A stretch of DNA of 64,000 nucleotides from Branchiostoma floridae (lineage: Eukaryota > Chordata > Leptocardii > Amphioxiformes > Branchiostomatidae). Below, piece by piece: positions 12,225 to 37,800 of the stretch. The translations under genes were made by a program, and so were the position numbers. The stretch lies in the NCBI RefSeq assembly GCF_000003815.2, contig NC_049984.1:19412782-19476781 (forward strand), written 5' to 3'. The notes under the pieces were generated by a model. It had not been told where the DNA came from and did not search any database. It saw nothing but the letters and a program-made list of their open reading frames with translations. How positions within the stretch are numbered: position 1 is the first letter of the stretch; each line of letters opens with the position of its first letter.

Positions 12225-12412
12225 CTAGTTCATCTTTATCCGCGGGGTAACCTATATCCGTTGCTATATTAAACTGCAATATTTTAAGATATTGGAGTAT
12301 TACTATTTCAAATATTGCAGTTTAAAACTACCTTACGTCAACTTGATATCCCTAAGCACCCTGTTTTTAAAAACAGTAGATATAGGTCACCCCACGGATA
12401 AAGGCGAACTAG
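12225..12412. repeat. MITE just downstream of the IL-17 stop codon
   Basis: Inverted termini CTAGTTCATCTTTATCCGCG and the complement CGGATAAAGGCGAACTAG. A second inverted pair (AAACTGCAATATTT / AAATATTGCAGTTT) lies inside. Same termini as the element at 3091-3412. It starts 26 bp after the stop codon, so it probably lies in the 3'UTR. Confidence 0.75.
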
Positions 12413-13418
12413 CGTTAACGTTACCTTTTGTTATGCAGTAATCAGGAATTGACGTAACGTTATAGTCATCTTTATGTCAGATTTGTAACAAAATGAATGG
12501 AGGAAATATCTGGACGATGTTCATTCACACTTGGTGTGCTTAATTTGCAACAAGTTTAAAACTATAGTAATACGGTTCTAACTTATAGTCATGTAGTTAC
12601 GTAACTTTCAAGAATTGGCGTAATGCTATAGTCATCTGTAAGTTTGGTTTGTATCAAAATGAATGGAGCAGATATGTGAACGACAAAGTTACCGAGATAA
12701 GTAATTTGCTTAGTAAATTTTGTTCATGATATATCATAGATTGTTTTTCCAAAAAATGACTCGTACTAAAGGTACGCAAATATGCCACTGTACCTCCCTA
12801 TGGGAATATTGTTGATATTTGTAAAATATCATGAGAAAATTGGAGTTATTGCGGCACAAATGATAGCTCGTTAGCAAAGCATTGTAGCACAGAGAACGTT
12901 GTATAACGTTATGTTACTTGTTTTACATATTATGCGGAAAAGTGACAACATAAAAACTATCCAACATTTTTCTGTCTTAGTTCGTGTACCTGCCATGTGC
13001 GTATTGCAAGAAATAAGGATATGCAGGCAAATATTTTAAATTCTAGTTTGATTATGTTTATACCAATCGCAGACTTAATACAAGTTCTGCTGAAAAAAAA
13101 TTGTCGGCGAAATAAAGGTGTTGCTCTTTCAAACGTAAAGTGGTTTTGCTGTCATTTTCCTTCCCGAAGAAAACGTCTGGAAGGCAGTTGGCTACTTGTC
13201 TATAGTCTTTGAGGATAAAACTTGAGAAAACGTAATGTCTACACACAGAAAGTCGCCTTAAATGTTTAGACCTCATGGCCAACTAAAGAAAGTGTCATGA
13301 AAGTAGATTGAATTAATTTCTTCCGGTCCAATACATGAAGAGCGCTCCTAGCGGTTCCCGCCAAAACTTTGCGAACCCACAATGCGGTGCGGCGACCTGA
13401 TCCTGAGCCGGATCCAAC
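12413..13418. other. Intergenic stretch between IL-17 and KARS
   Basis: Contains a diverged tandem duplication of about 70 bp (near 12446-12520 and 12608-12680, sharing ATAGTCATCT and CAAAATGAATGGAG). The last 100-200 bp should hold the KARS promoter. No exon was found. Confidence 0.6.
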
Positions 13419-27399
<13,981 letters not shown>

Positions 27400-27968
27400 T
27401 TGTCAAACCCAACAACAATGCAGGCATATGGGAACAACTATTGGATTCAAAACCCACCAGATATACTTCATGTCCTTAGAACTGTTCATGAAATACACAT
27501 TGGTTATGTCACTGTAAAAGGGTACATATGTATGCTCTGTATAATGCCAATCACTGCAGCCTCTGTGCAGAGTACCGGTATGCTAGTAAAAATTTTGTAC
27601 AAAATTCAGGATGCTAGCAAAAGTACTATCATTGATCAGATTCAGATTACAATTGGTAAAGCATTGAAGGACTCTCCTACAGTGCTGAGTAAGTGTGTTG
27701 GATGGACATATGGCACATTATGAAGAAATAAGGACTGCATTGTTCCAATATGGCAATTTTTTTACTTTAGGGTATCTTAACATATCCATACATTGTTCTT
27801 AAAAGGACTCAGTCAGTCAGCCATAGTCATAGAAGAGTAAAATTGTATAAAACATAAGTTTTGACCATACCTACATTGTGAGTCTTCCCAATGTCCCCAG
27901 AATATGACCATTTTAAACAAAATATATAGTATTACTCATTTGAAATACTTGCACACGACTTGTCTACA

Positions 27969-27974
27969 AATAAA
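27969..27974 (+). terminator. Polyadenylation signal of KARS
   Basis: AATAAA lies 570 bp after the stop codon and is the first canonical signal in the 3' flank. Confidence 0.5.
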
Positions 27975-28026
27975 GGGAATACACAAATAGATTGAGTTCT
28001 GCAAAAGGCTTGTATGATCAATTCCT

Positions 28027-28032
28027 TTTATT
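28027..28032 (-). terminator. Polyadenylation signal of OTUD6B
   Basis: TTTATT on the + strand reads AATAAA on the minus strand, about 1.0 kb after the OTUD6B stop. It sits about 50 bp from the KARS signal, so the two transcripts would end tail to tail and may overlap. Confidence 0.4.
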
Positions 28033-29035
28033 TCAGAACTGTTCCTTATCTCAGAATACTTTGTACACTCTTCATGCATCAACATGGTCTTTCACTAAAT
28101 ATTGCTACATTATTTTGTACTTCTGTGGTGGGATTTTGGTAGAGAATAAGAATTGCTCAGACTTACTAAACCATTGTTCGCACAGAACTATTCGTCTATG
28201 TTAATTTGAAAGGTGGGTTACTTCAACAAAGTCTTCTTCATTACACAACCTTCTTTTAATTCTTCCGAAAACGTTTCGACGACCTTCTGTCGCCTTCACC
28301 AGTACAAAATGAAACAGACAACCTAATGAAACTATTTATGGAAGGTGGGTTACTATAGCAACAACTGAGCAGTCATGACTTCAGTTTCCCTTAGCTTAAA
28401 CATGGCTTTGCGATGGGTCGGTACTTCTTATAATATTTCATACAATCCTATCTATGGCACATCATACAAATACAGAGCGTCCCTTTTCAAGCCCTTCTAG
28501 AAAATGACCTCTCTCATTATAATTGCTTCTCCCCCTGTCCAGGGAAAAATTGTCCCTATTACCCGTTTCTTTTTGTCAATTGAGTAAAAAATAGTAACAG
28601 TTAAACGTACACCTTTCATTCCATAGTTACATGGGTCAACTATGTGTTTAAAAACATCTTTCTTTAACTCCTTATCAAGTATATTTTACAGAAGACAACT
28701 TTCTTCCCGTACACATACATTCGCATTGATCGTGATGTCTGTCACAAAAGAAATCAGTGTCAATGTTCAGGCATAGCTACTTTCTGTGCATAGAGCCTTC
28801 TGAATTAAAACAGTCATTGTAGAATCCATACATTCAACACAACACACACTGTCATCACATATACACGTTTGTGGTAGGTATCTGTTGAGCAGAACATTTT
28901 TGAACAGGAAAACAAGACAAACCTTGTTAATCACTGCTCTTTGGCTGGTGTTCTTATCTCAACAACTACTGACCATAGATTTTTTGTGTGCAAGACAAGT
29001 ATTGCAACATTGCTTTGTTACAAGTTTGGTTGATG

Positions 29036-32000
29036 TTAGGAATCTTCCTCTTCAGCTAATTCTTCACCCAAAGGTCTGACGGTGTTATAGTGCTCACCTA
29101 GGCCATACATGTGGCGGTGGTACCTGTGGAGCAAGAGCACATTGAGGGTTATTGAATTAGTCATTGAAAATTACCAAATGGAACGTTGGGACAAGGGGTG
29201 GGTACTGGTACAGAAAATTCAGGTCCAGAGGATAAGGTCTAGGTTTGGACCTGATTCAATATGTAACAACTTGTGAATGGACGATACTCAAAACAATGGT
29301 CCATTTCGCAACAAAGAAATCTTTTTTTGTGGAGTATTCAACTCCCACTGGCATCTTAAAAATCCTACAAGAATAACTGCCTCTGTACTATTGACTGTAT
29401 ACATGTAAAACTTGGTAGAAATGACTATAGACTCGGCTCTACTTCTCTCGTTATTTTCCTTGAAACCACGAAAGCCACGAAACGTGTGAATGCCTGATTA
29501 TATAATCTGTTCATTTTCCAATAGGTCCAACATCTGGTTCATTTTTTCTGGACCAGTCCAATAGGAAAAGCCGGTTTTGTGTACCGGTACCCACCCCTAG
29601 TTGGTCATTCAGCAAAGGTAACAGTTACAGTTAAGTTCAAATCTTGTAATTAGTAGATACAGGTATTACCCAAAATACAAAAAGATCTCTCAAAGGATCA
29701 GAACTTTGGAAATCAACTTACGTCAGAATGATTGGCAGCTTGGCATCATACTCCTCCCCTATCTTGATGGCAGGTCCCTCAGCCTGGATAACCTCAATGG
29801 AACACATCAGTATTCTGGACAGCGCTTGTAGCTGGAGAGGAAGATGTGCAAATGGCTAAGAAAATGGTACTGGTAATTCCCAAAGCAAAACCTTAATTAA
29901 TATACTGTGAAGTTCTTGCTTTATGAATTGTAACAAACTGGCAGCAAACTGGACTTTTGAAGAGCTTCATACTTTATTGTCTTACCTCCTGGACTCTTAG
30001 CACCAGAGTGAGGTAATACAATTAGTCTACTTCTAAAATAGGGGGGATATTTCCGGCACACATATACATGTCCTGTGTGCCGCACCCGTATATATCTGGG
30101 ATAGCGTATTCTCCCGAAGTAGCATCTTTGCGCGCGGGTAGTGCACAAATCCCGGAAGTTAAGGACTTCGGCCTTGTTTGGGGGGTTCTCTTTGGAGTTC
30201 TGCAGTCAACCCTGGCACTGATAGCATTTTATAGTGCTGAAACTCTGGCAGTTGAAGGGTTAACTACTGTGTGAAGGTATGAAGACTAGCCCACTGCTGC
30301 CTACCTGCAGGGATCCCAGCAGCAGTATAATCAAACAATGGATAGTGATGATGGATTGCAAGAAGAATTTGATGTTTCATATCTTAACGCACCTCTAGTT
30401 GTCCTCCCCAGGCAGCAGTGTTTGCAATATCATTACAGTAGTCCTCAAACTCCTCTGAAAATGAAAAAGAATTTGCCTGTGAAATACTTTTGGCATAACA
30501 CAGAAGAATAAAGTGATTGTGAACATGTAAGGAAAGCTAATTCTGTAAAGAGTTGATAACATGTTGATTTGATTATATGTATGACATCCTGTGGGAATCT
30601 AAAAACTGACACGAGTGTGAGAATAAAAAAAGTTTGACCAAAAAAAGTTGCCTTCATTATGAAATCTAACTGTCAGGAAGGTCGAACAAATGACTGAACA
30701 CACAGAATATAGTATACCGAACAAACGGTTCTTCATTTTTGTTCTTTCACATCTTCTATGACCTTGTCCATTCTATGACATTAGTATACGTTTTCCAGTA
30801 TTTATTTTTGCAATCCACTGCATATATTTTCTTATTTTGAAGCTGCTTTGTACAATTTCGAGTATGGTTGAAAACTTTTATTTATTTTGGAAAATTGATG
30901 CGCGAAGGGACGTCATCCATGTAATCATGATCAAATCAACATGGCCCTACCTGGTGTGTAAGGGTCTCCGGTGTCATGTTTGGACAGGAAAGGGAGGAAG
31001 TCATCTGTGTGGGACTTCATATACTCCGCTGTCAACTGGCGAAGGGTTGACATGCTTTTCTGTTCAGGAAAAAATTGTATATATTGCTGCATATCCTTAA
31101 ACAATTTGAAGGTTTGTAAAGACGTTTATATCATAATTATAATGCCTATCCTTAAAGACAACCTAAGCAATATTTGAGCATTAAAAGTGGAAATATTCTG
31201 GATGAGGTACCTCAATCTCCATGAAACTGATATCTACTGCACTATATTCCCACATTTACATCATTATCTCATACTTTGAGCTGCACCAGGATTCCCTAAA
31301 TATTGTACTCACACCCCTGTGGCATTGAATTTTTGCTCCTTGAATGCTGGTATGGAATGGAATAGACTTGCTTCATCTTATTACATAGAATAGTACCCCC
31401 CAAAATTGACTTTGATAATTGACGTTCTACAACCTTGACTCAGGCTAATATTGCTTAGGTTGCCTTTAAAGTAGGTGTACACTCAGTACGTCTGACTTGC
31501 GTGAAGTATGTTGTCAAGATCAAAAGAGTTGTATACTCACCTCATCACCAACTTGCTTCAACTGTTCAGCNNNNNNNNNNNNNNNNNNNNNNNNNNNNNN
31601 NNNNNNNNNNNNNNNNNNNNNNNNNNNNNNNNNNNNNNNNNNNNNNNNNNNNNNNNNNNNNNNNNNNNNNNNNNNNNNNNNNNNNNNNNNNNNNNNNNNN
31701 NNNNNNNNNNNNNNNNNNNNNNNNNNNNNNNNNNNNNNNNNNNNNNNNNNNNNNNNNNNNNNNNNNNNNNNNATGAAAATATGTATGTTGTCAAACCTAG
31801 TGTGGCAGATTTTACTCTCTCAACTTTCAAATACATTTAATCATTTACTGGCAATCAGGCCATGTTGATTTGAGTGCCCATAGAAAAAAAGTTTGACTGA
31901 GATTCTTGAAGTTCATTTTTGTTCTTTCACCTCTTCTTTGATCTTGTAATGTTCTATGACAGTAGTAAACGTTTTCCGATATTTTTGTTTGTGCAATCCC

Positions 32001-33836
32001 CAGCATATTTGTGTTTTTTTAAGCTGCTTTGTACGATTTAGAGTATGGTTGAAAAATTTATTTTAGAAACAGCCAAAAATTGATGTCATCCATATTATGA
32101 AATCAACATGGCCTCATGTTCAAAACTGTGTTTCAGTCTATCCATATGTGGTCTATCAATGATATCAAACACTGATGCATGTTGTAAGCAGCAATTTCTT
32201 CCAGTACAATATCTGTTGGCAACAGGAATACAGAACAGCAATTAGGGGTGGGTACAGGTACAGAAAATTCAAGTCCAGGTATGGTCTAATCTCCAAGCAG
32301 ATCTTGCGGTGGCATAAGATAGTATCATAAGCTAGGGAAGGAATTTAGCCGGCAGAGGAGTTTTATTCCACCGGAAGATCATGTCCTATTTTCTAGACCA
32401 GTCCAACAAGAAAAAACGTATTTGTACCAGTACCCACCCCTAGCAATGATCAATGGCCATAACAGAAAGTTCTCCAGAATCTGTACCTCCTTGACTGCCA
32501 GCTGCCTGTCTCTGAGAAGTGCTTTGATCCTCTGTGTCTCCTGGTGCCGGGCACCCAGCAGGTTCTCTACCTCAGACTCAGCTATACGCTGGTCACGCTC
32601 CTTATCCTTAGCTGCCTTCTTTTCCTAGAAACAAAAGGCCATAGATTAAAAATTTTGTTCCTGAAAATGGCAGAATAGTATGCAATGTGTGAACAGGTAA
32701 CAACAAAAAAACAGACTTCACCAAAAGAATGANNNNNNNNNNNNNNNNNNNNNNNNNNNNNNNNNNNNNNNNNNNNNNNNNNNNNNNNNNNNNNNNNNNN
32801 NNNNNNNNNNNNNNNNNNNNNNNNNNNNNNNNTTCACTTTAATAATACCAACCTCTTCGCCCACATCACCAGCCCCTGCCTGCAGTTCCTCCTCCTCCCT
32901 GTGGTGTCTCTCATCCAGCTCAGCCTCCAGTTGTGCGATATCGACTGTCAGCTGCTTCTTCCTCTTCTTATCGTTCTTAGGGACAGAGTTCTTCATCTGT
33001 TGGACTTTGGCTAATGGAGTAGAAAATTTCATAATGTTTGTATAAGCAGCTGACACATTTGTCTTTGTTTTTCTCCTTCTTGTGATAAAAATGGCAACTT
33101 TTTAGTGCACTTTGTTTGGGTACAATCTGAACAAAAGTTTTGTGCAACTTGTTTTCTCAAAATGTCTGTGAAATAGGGCAGTATAATTTTGCATCTCTTG
33201 CACTCGATCAACACACCTTGTTTTGTATGTCTACGGCACACAAGATGACAGATAAGAGGTGTACACCTCGTGACTACTGCTATAATACAGAAGCTCACCA
33301 AAACGGCCATTCCAAAAATAAAAAAAAACAGGGGGGGTTGACGACGTAGGACTGGACTCCTTGGACATACTAGTAAATCCGTTTAGACTCTTGGAATTAG
33401 GGGGTTTGACCTGAAGCATAATTTTCGGACTATTGGACTGTATAGGGGTATTTTTTGGAACGGCCCAATACCACAGCGTAGACGTCTATGCATAGACAGC
33501 CCGAGATCTGTAACACTGCTTATTTATTTAGTCTAAGTTGACCACGCTGTCGCCTTCAGATCATCCGCTGAAAACGAACGAACGCCTTCTCTAGTGCTGT
33601 ATCCGGTATCGGAGTATGAAAAGCCGGTCATACCCCCCCCCCCCTCATCCATTCACCACAATTCAACTGTCGCTAAAAGCTTTCTCGGTTGATATATTAG
33701 CACAGCACGGCCACTGATGATTCCTACGTCTATATAAAATACAAGGATCATCACCTTGGAGTTCCTTCCTCTCTTGCTTGTGTTTTCTGGCCAGTTTTTC
33801 TGCCGGACTCAGATTTTCTTCGCCCTCGTCCGCCAT
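29036..33836 (-). CDS. OTUD6B: OTU domain deubiquitinase OTUD6B (interrupted by two assembly gaps)
   Basis: A cysteine protease of the OTU family that removes ubiquitin. Exons on the minus strand: 33755-33836, 32853-33010, 32487-32624, 31541-31570 (cut by a gap), 30951-31059, 30393-30454, 29722-29831 and 29036-29123. The start MADEGEENLSPAEKLARKHK opens a charged coiled-coil region with the hallmark VPKNDKKRKKQL. ENLLGARHQ, TAEYMKSHTDDFLPFL, NTAAWGGQLE and YGLGEHYN follow; the last carries the catalytic His. All visible phases agree. The catalytic Asp-Gly-His-Cys segment must lie in the gap at 31571-31772, and a further exon probably lies in the gap at 32733-32832. The promoter region is shared head to head with RABGGTA (858 bp between start codons). 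Identity is secure by motif order. Confidence 0.92.
29194..29598. repeat. AGGGGTGGGTA element in OTUD6B intron
   Basis: Full-length copy, about 405 bp, with inverted termini AGGGGTGGGTACTGGTAC and GTACCGGTACCCACCCCT. Confidence 0.75.
30640..30950. repeat. Dispersed repeat, same family as 26060-26370
   Basis: Shares TTTTTGTTCTTTCACATCTT, TTTTGAAGCTGCTTTGTACA and GATCAAATCAACATGGCC. It abuts OTUD6B coding sequence at 30951. Confidence 0.55.
31571..31772. other. Assembly gap (202 N)
   Basis: Run of N that removes the OTUD6B exon part expected to encode the catalytic Cys. Confidence 0.99.
31880..32115. repeat. Dispersed repeat, same family as 26060-26370
   Basis: Shares TTTTTGTTCTTTCACCTCTT, AAGCTGCTTTGTACGATTTA and AAATCAACATGGCC. 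In an OTUD6B intron. Confidence 0.5.
32245..32443. repeat. AGGGGTGGGTA element with nested MITE
   Basis: Termini AGGGGTGGGTACAGGTAC and CAGTACCCACCCCT. Its middle is replaced at about 32285-32380 by a member of the CTCCAAGCAGATC MITE family (AATCTCCAAGCAGATCTTGC). Confidence 0.65.
32733..32832. other. Assembly gap (100 N)
   Basis: A run of exactly 100 N, a length often used for gaps of unknown size. It lies between two OTUD6B exons. Confidence 0.99.
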
Positions 33837-34694
33837 GATGATTACGTCATTGAATAGGGTCATCCCAAAAATAGTGTAGCAACCTCCCTCTTTTTACATT
33901 TAAACTATGTCTCAAAAATCAAAGTTAACCAGCCAACTATACATAAAATACGATTATGAAATATTTTGTTTTACTTTAAGTAGTAGTAATGGATGTATTT
34001 GATGGGACATACGGAATGTATAACTCTAAGCAGAACACAAATACTCCCCTAAAGAAATTTGTGGTCCCTTCCATAAAGGTGTGCTTCTGGAGAATCAGGA
34101 AGCAGTGGAAAATGGTGGGTGTGCCGAGGTGTATTTGCTTTGGGTCGTTTTAAGGGCTGCGTTTTAAGGATGAAGAGAAAATTTGTAGTTGTATGGGGAT
34201 TAAAAGCATTATACTAGGGATTTTGTGATCAGTTAGATATATATCTCGCAGAAAGAAATGCTGAACCTTTCTGGCTGAGGACTGTCACAAGGTGTCACAT
34301 GTATTTTTGGCATGTCTCATAATATCCAGGAAATACTAGATAAACCATTGTCATCAGTATGATATAGACCTGCTGTTCTTTATTAAAGTATCCTAAAGAT
34401 TAACGTGTACTTAAAACAGCAGGTGAATATCACAGTATGCTAGTAGTTATTGCTAGAATTGCAAATTATGGTAAATCAGGTGATGTTTATTATACAAGAA
34501 CCCTGACGTTTCAGTTCCCGGACAGGTCAGCCCCTTGTCGATGAGAACAATAAGCCTTTCACGCAGGTTACCACGCATGCGCGGGTGAGAGGAACTCTGG
34601 GTAATATGTCAAAGTTGAAGGCCCCAGAACATAAACATTCCGCCTTTTCCAGGCGCCATTACTACGTTCCAGACATTGTTACACAAATCAAACA
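33837..34694. promoter_or_regulatory. Divergent promoter region of OTUD6B and RABGGTA
   Basis: The two genes start in opposite directions 858 bp apart. I see no clear core promoter motif. The right third is part of a fold-back element (34549-34804). Confidence 0.4.
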
Positions 34695-34804
34695 ATGGTA
34701 GAGACAAGACTATTTACGTCTATTAAAGGGCGTTCAACTTTGACAGATTATCCAGAGTTCCTCTTTCATTTGCGTGCGTGGTAACCTCTGTGAAAGGGCT
34801 TATT
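34549..34804. repeat. Fold-back element enclosing the proposed RABGGTA start codon
   Basis: AATAAGCCTTTCACGCAGGT, TACCACGCATGCGC and CAGAGTTCCTCT-type words at the left are inverted at 34731-34804. Each arm is about 65 bp with mismatches; the core is about 120 bp. Confidence 0.75.
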
Positions 34805-37800
34805 CAGAACCCGGTCCAGAAGGGTTAAACCTAACTCTAACTGTAGCCCTAACTAGCCTTAACATGTCCAAGATCTGGTGCCGAACTGTCCTGATTGGCT
34901 GGGGACCAATCTGTCAAGATGCTGAAAATCTAGATACCCACAGACCATATTAAGACCAATAAAACATTTCAAGTAAAACATATGGACTCACTTGAATAGC
35001 TGAAGGCCTTTTTTCACTGCCTCTTTGAAATAGTACTACAAAATCTAGATAGAAATTCTGTACTCTGTATTACTATTATAACTTTGTACATCTATCTAGC
35101 ATGGACGACTGAAGGTGAAGACGACTGCTGAACAGCAGGAGGCCAAGAGGAAAGAAAGGGAAGAGAAACTCAGCAAGTACCAGGCTGCCACAGGAAGGCT
35201 GTTTGAAAAGGTTAGGATCTAGAAACTAACTAATAGCCTTGTCATCATCTTTTATTTTGTACTAATGTCACGTCATGAGGAGATGGCCGCCAAAGTTCCC
35301 CTCTGGGAACCCGACGCAAAGAGAAAAATCAAAAAGACGACCGAACCTGACACTCAAGAAAGTTCTGGAGGAGGAGGTCGGTTTAATTACTTTAAAGGAC
35401 TACAACCTGCTAGCCGCCATGCTAGATAGAGATGCATGGTCAGACATTGTTAATGGCACCTCATATGAGGATGAACTGAACTGAACTGAATGTCTATCAA
35501 TACAATTGTAATTCCAAAGAACATTCCATGATCAAAGATATGAAAGAGCAAAAATGAATCTATATAATATAATTGTTGTGTATACTATATTCTGCATGTT
35601 CAGTCATCTGTTCAACGGTTTCAACCTTCCTGACCACATTTCATAATGAAGGCAACTTTTTTTTAGTCAAACTTTATTTTATTGGCATGCTCGCATTAGT
35701 TTTTTGATTCCCATTGGATGTTATCCATATACTCAAATTAACATGGCCTAATAAGAAATTATGAATGTCAGTATAAAAACTGTAAATAAGATTATGATGA
35801 TGTTTATTGCAGACTTATAAAAAATAGAACAGGGATTGCTTTACTGCAAACTTTATAACATGTTATGTTATTGAATTATGACATGTTGCTGACATGATTT
35901 ATCATTTTCCATATGATTTGACCCAGAGAAAGAATGCTGAGCATGATGGTGAGGCCCTGGACCTGACGGGCCGTATCCTGGCTCACAACTCTGACTTCCT
36001 CACCATGTGGAACTACAGGAAGGAAATCTTCCAGGCTTTCCACAAGGACAAGTAAAACAGCAACTTCTTGTCTTCCCTATAATGTTATTGTGCTGATATC
36101 TAGCGTATACATCTGTGTAGTTGAAGGAATTTAATGTTTACAATGTTACAAACCTTTTCGAAACTACATGTATTGTTTTCATGATGATAATGTTATGATA
36201 ATGTAGCTTCCATACATTATGAAGTTTACAGACAGATAACTGTGCTTACATGTGAGTAGGGGTGGGTTATTGGACCCGTCCGAAAAAAAAACATACCTGA
36301 CAAAATTTGGCGGACCGGATGTTGGACCTATTGGAAAATGAATAGATTATATGATCAGGCATTCATACTTTTTGGGGCTTACCGGTCAACATTAGAGCAA
36401 AGTAGGATCAAGTAGAGTAGAATTCATAGTCATTTCTACCAATTTGTACAGTCAATCTTACAGAGGAAGTTAGCCTTGTAGGACTTTAAAACGCTAAATT
36501 GGGAGTCGAATACTCCAGAAAACAGATTTCTTTGTAGCGAAATGGCCCCTTGTTCTGAGTATCGTCCATTCACAAGTTTTTGCATAGTGAATCAGGTTCA
36601 GGTCCGGACCGGGACCCACCCCTACGTGACTACTCATGTCACAAATGGTACAACTTTATACAATAAATGTTTTTTGTGGTCGTAGATAGTTAGATCATTG
36701 TACTATTTGTTTCCATCCCTCCCAGGTCATCAGATGAGATGCAGCAGCTGTACCAGGATGAGCTGTCCTTCCTGGAGACCTGCCTGAAGTCCAACCCCAA
36801 GTCTTACAGTGTGTGGGAACATAGGTGCTGGGTCATGGACTGCATGCCCCAGCCAAACTGGCAGAGGGAGCTGCTGCTCTGTGGCAAGTTTCTGGAGTAT
36901 GATGAAAGGAATTGTAAGCTTTCTTAATATTGTATAGTTGTCAGTTATTTGATCATTGAGAAGTTTTGTTGTGACAACAGTCAAACTTGTGTTAATGGTC
37001 ACTTCAGCATGTTTGTCTCACAATGTTTTTATCTTCAGTCTTTTTGTTTTTTACCTGTTCAGTGTTTACATGTGTATGTGATTAAATGTGTCTCAGTTGC
37101 AGTGGGCACTGAAAGCATTTGTTACTAATTGCTTGTAGTCAATTAATTCATCAGCCTTTTCTTTAGAGTGGCCACCTTTTTAGGGGACTAGGGGACTTCT
37201 TACAGAAAATTCAGGTACACGTCCAGTTCAGGTCCGGAGGATCAGGTCCAGGTTTGGACCTAAACCTGATTCAGTACGTGAGAACTTGTGAATGCACGAT
37301 ACTCAAAACAATGGTCCATTTTGCAACAAAGACATCTGTTTTGTGGAGTATTCGAACTGGCGTTTTTAAATCCTACAAGGCTAACTGCCTCTGTACTATT
37401 GAATGTAAAACTTGATAGAAATGACTGTAGTCTCTAGACTCTTCTCTACTTTGCTCTTGTTATTGTCCTCGACTGGTAAGCCCTGAAAGGTGTGAATGCC
37501 TGATCATATAATCTGTTCATTTTCCAAACGGTTCGGAATCCGGTCCACCGAACTTTTTCAGGCCTGGTTTTTCTGGACCGATCCAATAAGAAAGACTGGT
37601 TTTGTACCAGTACACTGTATCCGGACCCACCCTTATTACGGATAGGTTTTACTGTATGTACAACAACCTTACTTATTTTTTCCAGTCCACTGCTGGGACT
37701 ACCGAAGGTTTTACTGTATGTACAACCTTGCTTTTTTTTCCAGTCCACTGCTGGGACTACCGGAGGTTTGTTGTCCGTCGAGCCAACATCCCCCCACAGG

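Noticed and set aside
27400-27723. 107-codon open frame after the KARS stop codon
   Set aside because: It lies in the KARS 3'UTR and has no recognisable similarity.
35101-35112. ATG at the start of RABGGTA exon 2 as the initiation codon
   Set aside because: It is out of frame with the protein and meets TGA after three codons.
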